64,000 nt of DNA from Pseudoalteromonas rubra. GTDB taxonomy: Bacteria > Pseudomonadota > Gammaproteobacteria > Enterobacterales > Alteromonadaceae. The notes under the pieces were generated by a model that was not told the DNA's origin, searched no databases, and saw only the letters and a program-made list of their open reading frames with translations. The stretch covers positions 2,728,001 through 2,792,000 of the forward strand of contig NZ_CP013611.1 of NCBI RefSeq assembly GCF_001482385.1. The letters are read 5' to 3'. Every line of letters begins with the position of its first letter. Positions within the stretch are counted from its first letter, which is position 1. Shown piece by piece: positions 8,693 to 16,437 of the stretch. The position numbers and the translations under genes were made by a program.

Positions 8693-10837
8693 TTATTCAC
8701 AGACTGATTCTTCCTCTTGTGCATAAGGGTCCGGTATGTCTGCTTTCTTCAGTCTGACTTCCCGATCTGCGGACGCGATGGTTTCTTTACGGTGTGCAAT
8801 AATCACCCGGGTAATATCCAGGCGCGACACCGCTTCATTGATGTCTGATTCCAGGTTGGTATCTAAATGACTGGTTGCTTCATCCATAAACAAAATTTTA
8901 GGCTGTTTATACAACGCACGCGCCAGAATAATACGCTGCTTCTGACCTCCAGACAGGCTCGAACCCATGTCCCCAATCAGACTGTCGTAGTTCATCGGCA
9001 TCTGGCTGATATCATCATGGATCGCGGCAAGTTGGGCGCAATAAACCACCCGCTCCATATCTATCGGTGTATCAAAAAAGGCGATGTTATCCGCCACGGA
9101 GCCGGACAGGAGCTCATCGTCCTGCATCACGGCGGCAATTTGCTGACGATACTGACGTGCACCAATCTGCTCCATAGGTACGCCGTCAATCAGTATCTCA
9201 CCGCTTTTTGGCAGATTCAGGCCTAACATAATTTTCAACAGGGTCGATTTACCACAACCAGAAGGGCCTGTGATCGCCACTGATTCGCCCTCTTCGATGG
9301 TCAGGTTAAGATCATTCAGTACATTCGGGGTCGCATCGGAATACGCAAAGCTGATATTACGTAACTCGATCTGACCCTTTACCTGGTGTTGTTTGACCTG
9401 ATCAGGTTGAAGGATCTCCTTGTCGGTTAATGCGATATCCGCGATACGGTCAAAGTGCAGCCCGACCATTTTAAATTCAATAAGCTTCTCAATCAGGTTG
9501 GCTGTTTTATCCATAAATTGGCGCTTATACGACATAAACGCAAACAACATCCCGGTACTGAAACCACCATCCAGCACTAAGTGCGCCGCCAAATACACCA
9601 CCAGGATGTTCTCAATGCCAAACAACGCCCGGTTGATGGCGTCGTAGCCAATCTGAAAGTTACCCAAGCGAATGCTTTGATTAATGGCATTGGCATAGCG
9701 GTTTTGCCACTGACCTTCGCGTTTTACTTCAGAGCCAAACAGTTTGATTGTCTGAATGCCTCGCACGGTTTCCATGAAGTTGGAGTTTTCTTCCGCGCGC
9801 GCCATAATCTCTTGCTCGCTGATATTGCGAAACGGTCGGTACATGGCAATACGCACAATGGCATAGGCTATTACTGCCGCTAAGACCACCGCTGATAAAG
9901 TGGGGCTATAAAAGAAAATCATGGCCAGTGTGATGACAGCCATCAGTCCGTCAATGATGGCCTCGATCACCCCGGTGGTGAGAATTTGCTTTACCTGCTG
10001 CAATGAACCAAAACGAGACACAACGTCACCCATATGACGTTTTTCAAAATACGAAATCGGCAGCCGCACTAGATGGTGGAAGAGGTTTGCACCGAGCTGA
10101 ATATTCATCTGGTTGCCAAAGTGCAGCAAGGTAAAGCCCCGCAACGCATTGGTGGCGATTTCAAATACTAGCACCAGGAAAAAGCCGGTGGCCAGTACAG
10201 TTAACAAGTTTGTATCCCCGGTTAAAACCACATCATCGATCACCAACTGAATATAATATGGGGCTGCTAGGGTGAACACTTGCAGTAAAATAGACAATAA
10301 GAAAATCAGCGTCAGTGACCGTTTCAGGCCAGTGATACGACTCCAGAAATCCGAGAACTGTAAACTCGGTTTCTTTTCTTTCTTTTCAAAGCTCTTGGTC
10401 GGGGTCAGCTCAAGTGCCACACCGGTGAAGTGCTTGGACGCCTCCGCCATGGTATACGTTTTTTCGCCCGACGCTGGGTCATGGATCACGATGCGCTTTT
10501 CGTTGGCCTTTTTCAGCACCACAAAGTGATTCATATCCCAGTGCAGGATGCAGGGAGTTTGCAGTGCATCGAGATCTTCGAGTTCAATGCGTAAAGGCCG
10601 TGAACTCATTTCCAGCTTCTCAGCAAAATGCATAATATCCAGCAGGGTTGCCCCTTCGATGGAAATACTGAACTTTTGCCTTAGTGAGGTAAGATCGCTG
10701 TGATAGCCATGATATGCGGCCACCATGGCGAGACTGGCAAGGCCACATTCGGCGGCCTCAGATTGCAAAATGACAGGCAGTGACTTCCTTGACCAGAACT
10801 GTAACTGCTGTACCGGTGATTCGTCTTCAACGTGCAT
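8693..10837 (-). CDS. Peptidase C39-containing ABC exporter for double-glycine-leader peptides
   Basis: 714 aa in the order C39 peptidase (about 15-145), six-helix ABC membrane domain (about 170-460), nucleotide-binding domain (about 480-700). The protease triad is intact: Cys31 in EAAECGLASL with Gln26 before it, His104 in MNHFVVLKK, Asp120 in IHDPASGE. The ATPase has Walker A GPSGCGKST, signature LSGGQKQR and Walker B ILFMDEATSHLD. Such proteins cut after Gly-Gly (or Gly-Ala) in the leader and export the core peptide, working with an HlyD-type adaptor; that adaptor is the gene just upstream (30 bases). The substrates should be the Gly-Gly peptides encoded at 13991-14452 and 15702-15851. Confidence 0.95.
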   Translation of the reverse strand: MHVEDESPVQQLQFWSRKSLPVILQSEAAECGLASLAMVAAYHGYHSDLTSLRQKFSISIEGATLLDIMHFAEKLEMSSRPLRIELEDLDALQTPCILHWDMNHFVVLKKANEKRIVIHDPASGEKTYTMAEASKHFTGVALELTPTKSFEKKEKKPSLQFSDFWSRITGLKRSLTLIFLLSILLQVFTLAAPYYIQLVIDDVVLTGDTNLLTVLATGFFLVLVFEIATNALRGFTLLHFGNQMNIQLGANLFHHLVRLPISYFEKRHMGDVVSRFGSLQQVKQILTTGVIEAIIDGLMAVITLAMIFFYSPTLSAVVLAAVIAYAIVRIAMYRPFRNISEQEIMARAEENSNFMETVRGIQTIKLFGSEVKREGQWQNRYANAINQSIRLGNFQIGYDAINRALFGIENILVVYLAAHLVLDGGFSTGMLFAFMSYKRQFMDKTANLIEKLIEFKMVGLHFDRIADIALTDKEILQPDQVKQHQVKGQIELRNISFAYSDATPNVLNDLNLTIEEGESVAITGPSGCGKSTLLKIMLGLNLPKSGEILIDGVPMEQIGARQYRQQIAAVMQDDELLSGSVADNIAFFDTPIDMERVVYCAQLAAIHDDISQMPMNYDSLIGDMGSSLSGGQKQRIILARALYKQPKILFMDEATSHLDTNLESDINEAVSRLDITRVIIAHRKETIASADREVRLKKADIPDPYAQEEESVCE

Positions 10838-10867
10838 AAAAAGCCTTTTTATTCTTGTAGTTGCAGC

Positions 10868-12112
10868 CTACAGCTGTCCTTTAATACTAAACACGGGATC
10901 AAATAACCAACGCAATAAAGAGCGTTCTTCGACAATGATATCGGCATCGAGCATCATTCCAGCCCGCAGTGGTGTCGCCTTGCCATAAGCGGTGATCTGC
11001 TGTGCTTCCAGCGACACCACAACCCGATAAGCGGGCTGCTGTATCACACCCGGCGTGCTGGTTTCATCTGGCAGTATCACACTGTTACTGACCTGCTCAA
11101 TGGTGCCGTTGTAGATACCAAACTTCTCGTATGGAAACGCGTGGTAACGCAATTTGGTTTCCTGACCGAGGTTGATAAAGCCAAATGACGACGTCGGCAC
11201 ATAAATGATCGCCTGCATCTGACTGCCTTGCGGCAAAATACTCAGCAGATTTTGTCCTGCATTGACACTCTTACCCACTTTACCGAGCAACCCTGTGACC
11301 ACACCAGCTTTCGGTGCACGCAATTCCCCAAGGCGTTGTTGTTCAACCGATGACAACTGGATCTGTAGATCTGCCTGCTGGGATTCCAGCTGACTGAGGC
11401 GCTCATTATGCTGTAATGGCAGTTTTTCCAGGTCGGTGTCGTATTGTTGGATTTGCGATGCCAATGTCAGCCGTTCCGACTGGATGCTGGAAGCCTGCTG
11501 CTGTAACGACAGCAAAGTGTCTTTTTGTCGCTGTAACTCCAGCTCAGAAATATAACCGGTGCCTTTGAGGGTACTTATCTGACCCACCATCTGCTGATTC
11601 AACTGGAGCCGTTTTTCGAACGTACTCGCCTGACTATCCAGCTCTTTTAAACGCGCTTCTGCGGTGGCTTTTTGTTGCCTGAGCTCCGTCAGTTCAAGTA
11701 CTTGTTGACGTTTTTGCTGCGTGATCTGCTGCTGCAAGTTACGCAACTGAAAATTATACTGATTGAGCAATGCCTGATTGAGCTCCAGTGACTGAGTACT
11801 GTGCTTCGCTGATGCAACCCGCAACAGGGGCTGATCCGCTTCCACATAGTCCCCTTCAGATACCAATACTTCAGCAATAATCCCGGTTTGTGGGGCAACC
11901 AGCTTGAGAATGCCGGTATTGGGCTCTATGACACCAGAGACGCGTTCTTTGCGCGCGTAACTGCCACTGGCAAGAAAAATAATGCTTATAACAACGACGA
12001 TCAGGATAAGTAAAGCCAGTGTCTTGAACACGGGTGGTTGAACTAAACTTACAGCTCCTTCTAGCCGGTGTCTTTTACTCTCTAATACTTCTTTTCTAAA
12101 GAGATTTTCCAT
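10868..12112 (-). CDS. HlyD-family membrane fusion protein (exporter adaptor)
   Basis: 414 aa: a short cytoplasmic start, one membrane helix (about 30-50, LALLILIVVVISIIFLASG), a biotinyl/lipoyl half (LVAPQTGIIAEVLVSEGDYV), a long coiled-coil hairpin of about 150 residues rich in Q, L and E, then the second lipoyl half (LRAPKAGVVTGLLGKVGKSV) and a beta-barrel. This is the standard adaptor linking a C39-ABC exporter to an outer-membrane TolC channel; no TolC gene is in the window. First gene of the run adaptor-exporter-LanC-LanB; the 150 bases upstream contain no other gene except the glmU terminator. Confidence 0.93.
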   Translation of the reverse strand: MENLFRKEVLESKRHRLEGAVSLVQPPVFKTLALLILIVVVISIIFLASGSYARKERVSGVIEPNTGILKLVAPQTGIIAEVLVSEGDYVEADQPLLRVASAKHSTQSLELNQALLNQYNFQLRNLQQQITQQKRQQVLELTELRQQKATAEARLKELDSQASTFEKRLQLNQQMVGQISTLKGTGYISELELQRQKDTLLSLQQQASSIQSERLTLASQIQQYDTDLEKLPLQHNERLSQLESQQADLQIQLSSVEQQRLGELRAPKAGVVTGLLGKVGKSVNAGQNLLSILPQGSQMQAIIYVPTSSFGFINLGQETKLRYHAFPYEKFGIYNGTIEQVSNSVILPDETSTPGVIQQPAYRVVVSLEAQQITAYGKATPLRAGMMLDADIIVEERSLLRWLFDPVFSIKGQL

Positions 12113-12239
12113 AATTAACTAACACCCGATTGTTTGAGTTTTTTATTGTTAAATTTTAATTAACTCTCCGTAATGTACCACTTTGACCTGCAGAAAGGAA
12201 CTAACGATAGTGTGTCTGAAAAATACACTAACCCAGAAT

Positions 12240-12268
12240 CAAAAACGGGAGCTTAAGCCCCCGTTTCA
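12240..12268 (-). terminator. Rho-independent terminator of glmU
   Basis: Directly after the glmU stop on the minus strand: stem AAACGGG / CCCGTTT around an internal GCTTAAGC palindrome, followed by a run of Ts. It separates glmU transcription from the exporter operon. Confidence 0.85.
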
Positions 12269-13630
12269 TCAGCCTTTTTTAACCGGTCTTTGCCAGTTAC
12301 CAATGTTACGCTGCTTACTTCTGGCAATCGCCAGTTCTTCATCGGCCACTTTGGTGGTGATCACAGAGCCGGCGCCAATTGTTGCTGTCTTGCCAATCTC
12401 AACGGGTGCAACAAGCGAAGAGTTTGAGCCAATAAACGCACCGTCACCAATGATGGTTTTTGATTTATTGACGCCATCATAATTACAGGTGATAGTGCCG
12501 GCACCAATGTTGACCTTTTCACCAATCTCAGCATCGCCCAGATAGGTTAAGTGGTTTGCTTTGGACCCTTTACCCAGACGCGATTTTTTCATCTCAACAA
12601 AGTTACCAACGTGCGAGTCTGTTTCCATCACGGCACCTGGGCGCAGTCGCGCAAATGGGCCTAGCGTGCACGCGTCACCTACCGTTGCATCTTCAATCAG
12701 CGTATTAGCTTTAATGACAACGCCGTTACCAATCTGACAGTTTTTCAATACACAGTTTGGCCCGATGACCACATCATCACCCAGCTCAACTTGTCCTTCG
12801 AACACCACGTTCACATCAATTTGAACGTCCTGACCAGTTTTCACCTCACCACGCACATCAATGCGGCTTGGATCCGCCAGGCTGGCACCATTTAACATCA
12901 GGGTCTCTGCTTGCCACCCCTGGTAAGCCCGTTCCAAAGCCGCAAGCTGTACACGGTTATTCGCACCTTCCACTTCCATCGCATCATCGGGTTGCGCAGA
13001 AGTAATTTCAACACCATCCTGATGGGCCATCGCCACGATGTCAGTGAGGTAATATTCGCCTTGTGCATTGTTGTTTGACAACTTACCCAGCCAGGTTTTC
13101 AGTAATCTACCATTGGCAGCCATGATACCGGTGTTGATCTCTTGAATTGCCAGTTGCTCTGGGGTGGCATCTTTTTGCTCAACAATGCCTACCAACTTGC
13201 CATTCTCACGCAACATACGGCCATAACCCATCGGGTTATCAAGGTTTACCGTTAGCACGGCCAACCCTTTTTCCGGTGTCACATCCAGCAAGCGCTGCAA
13301 TGTAGACAGACGCGTTAGCGGTACGTCTCCATATAAAATCAGCACTGTGTCATCATCAGCAATATGCTCTTTGGCCACTGCAACCGCATGGCCAGTACCC
13401 AATTGTTCAGCTTGATGTACCCAGTTTACCTCATTGTGGCTCAACGCCTGTTGTAACTGCTGTGCACCATGGCCACACACCAGATTAGTCGTGCTCGCGC
13501 CCAATGAGATCGCATTATCAATTACATGCTGTACCATCGGCCGACCTGCGACAGGATGAAGTACTTTGGGTAACTTTGAACGCATGCGAGTGCCTTTGCC
13601 CGCGGCTAATATTACTGTTGTCAGTGCCAT
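12269..13630 (-). CDS. glmU: Bifunctional GlcNAc-1-P uridyltransferase / GlcN-1-P acetyltransferase
   Basis: 453 aa, the usual GlmU length. It makes UDP-N-acetylglucosamine for peptidoglycan and LPS. The N-terminal pyrophosphorylase domain opens with the nucleotide-binding signature [20 protein letters not shown]. The C-terminal left-handed beta-helix acetyltransferase shows repeating hexapeptides ([18 protein letters not shown], then [16 protein letters not shown]). AAGGA lies upstream of the ATG. In E. coli and many relatives glmU directly follows atpC; here atpC is about 35.5 kb away and glmU sits between a lanthipeptide-type enzyme set and its probable precursor genes. Confidence 0.98.
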   Translation of the reverse strand: MALTTVILAAGKGTRMRSKLPKVLHPVAGRPMVQHVIDNAISLGASTTNLVCGHGAQQLQQALSHNEVNWVHQAEQLGTGHAVAVAKEHIADDDTVLILYGDVPLTRLSTLQRLLDVTPEKGLAVLTVNLDNPMGYGRMLRENGKLVGIVEQKDATPEQLAIQEINTGIMAANGRLLKTWLGKLSNNNAQGEYYLTDIVAMAHQDGVEITSAQPDDAMEVEGANNRVQLAALERAYQGWQAETLMLNGASLADPSRIDVRGEVKTGQDVQIDVNVVFEGQVELGDDVVIGPNCVLKNCQIGNGVVIKANTLIEDATVGDACTLGPFARLRPGAVMETDSHVGNFVEMKKSRLGKGSKANHLTYLGDAEIGEKVNIGAGTITCNYDGVNKSKTIIGDGAFIGSNSSLVAPVEIGKTATIGAGSVITTKVADEELAIARSKQRNIGNWQRPVKKG

Positions 13631-13913
13631 TGAACAGAATCCTTAATTATCTTTTCCACTAATCCGCCCGTGGGTACGGAGTTATGCAATCGAGACTTTC
13701 TACTGGGCGCAATTGTAACCACCTTTTTGCTGTATTATAAGAACCAAACCACAATAACTGATAAATTACGCGTGATTCACTTCTTTCCCGTTAAAACGTC
13801 ACAAAGCAACCACAACCCAGGCAGAGCATGGCACAACTCTCCCAAGGTTATTCAGTGCTTTTTCACCCATTCAAAGCACCACAGTGCGTTATATATGGAC
13901 TCCTGAAATCGCA
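13631..13913. other. glmU upstream region, no gene seen
   Basis: Intergenic. On the minus strand a TATAAT-like -10 element is seen at 13734-13739, about 100 bases before glmU, but no convincing -35. A plus-strand frame (13670-13906) has no ribosome site or recognisable motif and is not called. Confidence 0.4.
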
Positions 13914-13946
13914 TTAAAAAAGCCGCACAGCAATCTCTACGGCTTG
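13914..13946 (-). terminator. Rho-independent terminator of the double-glycine peptide operon
   Basis: On the minus strand, 45 bases past the stop of the last small peptide: stem AAGCCG / CGGCTT with a 14-base loop, followed by TTTTAA. It marks the end of the run of small peptide genes. Confidence 0.65.
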
Positions 13947-13990
13947 AGTCACAGCCACTGATGGCTGCTCATTTCACACAGGGCTGGGGG

Positions 13991-14086
13991 CTATTTCAGA
14001 CCATGCGGCGGGAACAAGATGCAACCGCCTTCATCGATGCCACCAGCAACCAGTGTAAGTAATGCTTTATTTTCAATGACTTTCAT
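13991..14086 (-). CDS. 31-aa double-glycine-leader peptide (candidate exported peptide)
   Basis: Too short for ordinary gene calling, but the ATG at 14086 has AAGGA seven bases upstream. Leader MKVIENKALLTLVAGG ends in Gly-Gly with hydrophobic Leu/Val at the positions that C39 peptidases recognise. The predicted core IDEGGCILFPPHGLK (15 residues) has one Cys and no Ser or Thr. Without Ser/Thr it cannot form a lanthionine by itself, so it may be exported unmodified, dimerise, or pair with another peptide. Last of four small genes in a row; the terminator follows. No similarity to a named bacteriocin recognised. Confidence 0.65.
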   Translation of the reverse strand: MKVIENKALLTLVAGGIDEGGCILFPPHGLK

Positions 14087-14107
14087 TTTATTTTCCTTTT
14101 TGGTTAG

Positions 14108-14197
14108 TTAAAGATCACACTCAATTTTTGAAAAGTCTTTCTTTTCAGTATTGGTGCCACCCATTACATAAAGCGCTTGTTCACGCGTTAAATTCAT
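14108..14197 (-). CDS. 29-aa double-glycine-leader peptide (candidate exported peptide)
   Basis: ATG at 14197 with GAGGTGA just upstream. Leader MNLTREQALYVMGG resembles bacteriocin or pheromone leaders: acidic Glu, then hydrophobic L/Y/M before Gly-Gly. The predicted core TNTEKKDFSKIECDL (15 residues) contains Thr, Thr, Ser and a single Cys; a small S-K-I-E-C lanthionine ring is possible if LanB/LanC act on it. Spacing to the next small gene is 21 bases, so an operon is likely. Family not recognised. Confidence 0.68.
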   Translation of the reverse strand: MNLTREQALYVMGGTNTEKKDFSKIECDL

Positions 14198-14209
14198 ATT
14201 TCACCTCAT

Positions 14210-14290
14210 TTAAGTAACGGCACGCGGGCCATACAACATGGGGTTCCCACCTGCCTGCTGTGTCCGGGCTTGTCGTAACCAGCTCAGCAT
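14210..14290 (-). CDS. 26-aa double-glycine peptide, coupled small ORF
   Basis: ATG at 14290 lies 6 bases after the stop of the upstream 51-aa peptide gene. There is no clear ribosome site of its own, so translation would depend on coupling. The product starts MLSWLRQARTQQAGG and continues NPMLYGPRAVT. The Gly-Gly at residues 14-15 and its position inside the run of Gly-Gly peptide genes are the only support; the residues before Gly-Gly (Q-Q-A) are less hydrophobic than is typical. Could be a chance ORF. Confidence 0.42.
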   Translation of the reverse strand: MLSWLRQARTQQAGGNPMLYGPRAVT

Positions 14291-14296
14291 AGAATT

Positions 14297-14452
14297 TTAG
14301 TTTTGCAGATCTTGCGCGAAACTATCGTTAGACTGACAGCCACGAAATGCACTGGGCGGAAAATCATGACCACCGGCCACATTTTTAGTCAACCCGATAT
14401 GACACTCCTTACCCACCAAGCTTTTCATTACTTTCTTTTTAAACTTGAGCAT
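14297..14452 (-). CDS. 51-aa double-glycine-leader peptide with Lys-rich start (candidate lanthipeptide precursor)
   Basis: The ATG at 14452 has a perfect AGGAGG six bases upstream, the best ribosome site in this region. The leader starts MLKFKKKVMKSL and ends LTKNVAGG. The predicted core HDFPPSAFRGCQSND... (23 residues) has Ser-Ala-Phe-Arg-Gly-Cys, which could close a lanthionine ring, plus two more Ser. The basic KFK-KK start matches that of the 49-aa peptide at 15702-15851, suggesting a shared LanB recognition element. First gene of the four-peptide run. Of the peptides here this is the most plausible LanB/LanC substrate. Confidence 0.72.
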   Translation of the reverse strand: MLKFKKKVMKSLVGKECHIGLTKNVAGGHDFPPSAFRGCQSNDSFAQDLQN

Positions 14453-15092
14453 TGTCTGCCTCCTGTTATTGATATTTGCTTGTAAACCCCCCCCAAGCTA
14501 CGTAATCACACACAGTGAGTCAAACGATTGAAAAAACAGAAATAAATAAATTTTTCAAAAACTTAAATCTACAACATAAAGCGCCATAATGTTTAAATAT
14601 GGCCTTCATAAACAGCCTGATGAAGGTCTTTATCCGGCAAGAAGAATACCGCTTAAATGCGTGGTTGAATGCATAAGGCAATGACGCAAAATGCGCTGCA
14701 AGCAGGGTCATTTGCTCGATGCGTTGACGGCCAGGTTCCGGGGAAAAACAACAGCGATTTGTGCTCTTCATACGGTCGTGCATCCCGGGCGCATTGCATC
14801 AAGTCGTAATGGGATGTCATAACAACGGTCAGTTCACAACGTAAATCAAGACAGCACTTTACGTTGTTGCACGACAACTAATCGAGGGACTTCATATGCT
14901 CTGGCTTTGGCTAATTATCAGTGAGGCAGAAAGGCTGGCACGGCAAAAGATAGTGGAAACAGACCCAGCAAAGTGACGCGATGACAATCACACCAGGAAG
15001 GGCCGTCCGCCAGAGCGATCTCAGTATTGAATAGTATGGCGTGCGAATCACCTGCCGTATGGGCCGCCAGATACATCAGCGCATGATCACGA
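14453..15092. other. 640-base region with overlapping frames, possibly a decayed gene
   Basis: Contains the likely promoter of the small-peptide run near its left end. Two overlapping minus-strand frames (14653-14877 and 14520-14783) read smoothly if joined by a frame change near 14730 (…SLLFFPGTW then RQRIEQMTLLAAHFASLP…), which would fit a frameshifted, decayed gene of unknown family. A third minus-strand frame (14918-15187) overlaps the end of the lipoyl-like protein gene and has a hydrophobic tail (VTLLGLFPLSFAVPAFLPH). None has a clear ribosome site, so none is called as a gene. Confidence 0.35.
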
Positions 15093-15668
15093 TTATTTTC
15101 CAGCACCAAGGCTGACATCTCGCTGTTTGTGACACTGGGCAGGGCTGGTAAACAGCGTCGCGCTTTTCTCATTTTTGAATAGCTCACTGACCTCTATGAC
15201 GTATTCATTCATATGCAGGGTAACAAACACTTTGCCACGACTTTCATAACTCACCCTCACTTCGAACCCACTACCAGCGTGACAAAACCACAGCGCTCGC
15301 GCGGTCACGGCCGCGCCATGTTCAGGCTCAAATATACCTAATAGCTTGGGTGTCAGTAACTTAGCAAGAAGCTCACCTTTGACAACCCAGGTGCTCGAAT
15401 TCAGTTCCGTGACCACTCCTTGTGAGCCAGCCAGAATGAGCCTGACACCCTCCTTGGTGGATCCTACTTCCTGGTAGCGCAACAAAGGCTCACCCTTTGA
15501 GACAATCTGGTCGAGTTTAACCAGATGATCCAAAGCTTTTCCACTTGAAGTAGCAAAATGATACTGATGTCTGGGCGCGCCCACCGTCAGCTTGCCCAAA
15601 AAGCTTTGCGGCCACGCCTCAGTTGAGATAAGTACCAGCCCACCAATCATGCATACTAAGAACTTCAT
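15093..15668 (-). CDS. Small periplasmic lipoyl/adaptor-like protein
   Basis: 191 aa with a signal peptide (MKFLVCMIGGLVLISTEAWP, then Q-S). The middle looks like a single biotinyl-lipoyl-type beta domain as in HlyD adaptors (LDQIVSKGEPLLRYQEVG, then LAGSQGVVTELNSSTWVVKG), but the coiled-coil hairpin and membrane helix of a real adaptor are missing. It lies 33 bases downstream of the 49-aa precursor gene, so the two are probably co-transcribed. It could help the exporter, bind the peptide, or serve in immunity. Function not recognised; the lipoyl-like reading is moderate confidence. Confidence 0.6.
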   Translation of the reverse strand: MKFLVCMIGGLVLISTEAWPQSFLGKLTVGAPRHQYHFATSSGKALDHLVKLDQIVSKGEPLLRYQEVGSTKEGVRLILAGSQGVVTELNSSTWVVKGELLAKLLTPKLLGIFEPEHGAAVTARALWFCHAGSGFEVRVSYESRGKVFVTLHMNEYVIEVSELFKNEKSATLFTSPAQCHKQRDVSLGAGK

Positions 15669-15701
15669 CCATGCCCTTTCTTATGAGTCTTGCAGTGGCA
15701 A

Positions 15702-15851
15702 TTAATCTTGAACTGTAAAATGACTGGTATTGGTAATTGGATCGGGCGCCTTATCCTGAGCACCACCTCCAATCAGACGTGTGTGTTGAGCATTCAGTGA
15801 TTTTTTTTCGTTCAGGTTTTTGAGCTCTTTTTTCTGCACTTTAAATTTCAT
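15702..15851 (-). CDS. 49-aa precursor peptide with lanthipeptide-type leader but no Cys
   Basis: ATG at 15851 with GAGGAAA upstream. The leader MKFKVQKKELKNLNEKKSLN, then AQHTRLIGGG, has the Lys/Leu/Asn-rich pattern of class I-type precursors from Gram-negative bacteria and ends in Gly-Gly-Gly for C39 cleavage. The core AQDKAPDPITNTSHFTVQD has four Ser/Thr but no cysteine. LanB could dehydrate it, but LanC could not form a ring within the peptide. Followed 33 bases later by a lipoyl-like secreted protein gene. Alone it would be a strong precursor call; the missing Cys is the odd feature. Confidence 0.75.
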   Translation of the reverse strand: MKFKVQKKELKNLNEKKSLNAQHTRLIGGGAQDKAPDPITNTSHFTVQD

Positions 15852-16437
15852 TGTATTTTCCTCACACTTATTAAAATCAAAAATGGCGTCGTTGACTCAC
15901 AACTTCTTATTTGTTTTATGCCGCCATACCTGTGCGATTAACGGCGTACTTTGCTGTGATGACAATTAAAACAGTACCCGAAGAGCTGCAATTTAAGAAG
16001 TTATCAAAGCTTATAAAGCGGTCATAATGTTCAAGCTCAAGATCATGATTTATTTGTTTTTTTTCAATTTAATATCAAACCATAATATCTGAAGCAGCTT
16101 CATTTCGCGGTGTTACCCCACAAAATTACAAGCCAGACGAGTACGAAACCGCATGCCCGACTCTTTCTTGGGTCGAACGAACCCGGCCACTTAATCCGGC
16201 AAGCACCAACATCCCCAGGGTTTTCAGGGCAAGATCTCTATCCCACATGGTGATACCTTGAGTATCGAACAGCGCAAATTTAGCACCGTGTTTTTGATAC
16301 CCGAAGGGGATATCTTGGCGTGGTTTTGGCGGGTGTGCAGGTACGTGTTAGTGGGATCGGTGAAAAGCGCGTCGTTCGTTTTCGACGTGACTCGTAGCAT
16401 GACCAGGTCCAGCCATGCTACAAGTTACACAATAGCA
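15852..16437. other. 586-base upstream region of the 49-aa precursor, with a possible gene remnant
   Basis: The part next to the precursor (15950-16090) is AT-rich and should hold its promoter, though no unambiguous -35/-10 pair is seen. At 16394-16421 there is an 8-base inverted repeat (GTAGCATG / CATGCTAC, 12-base loop) just past the regulator stop, without a T-run. The minus strand at about 16120-16340 has an open frame without a proper start (…YQKHGAKFALFDTQGITMWD…) that may be a gene remnant. Nothing here is strong enough to call. Confidence 0.35.

Noticed and set aside
13670..13906. 78-codon plus-strand frame upstream of glmU
   Set aside because: No ribosome site, no motif, covers the glmU promoter region.
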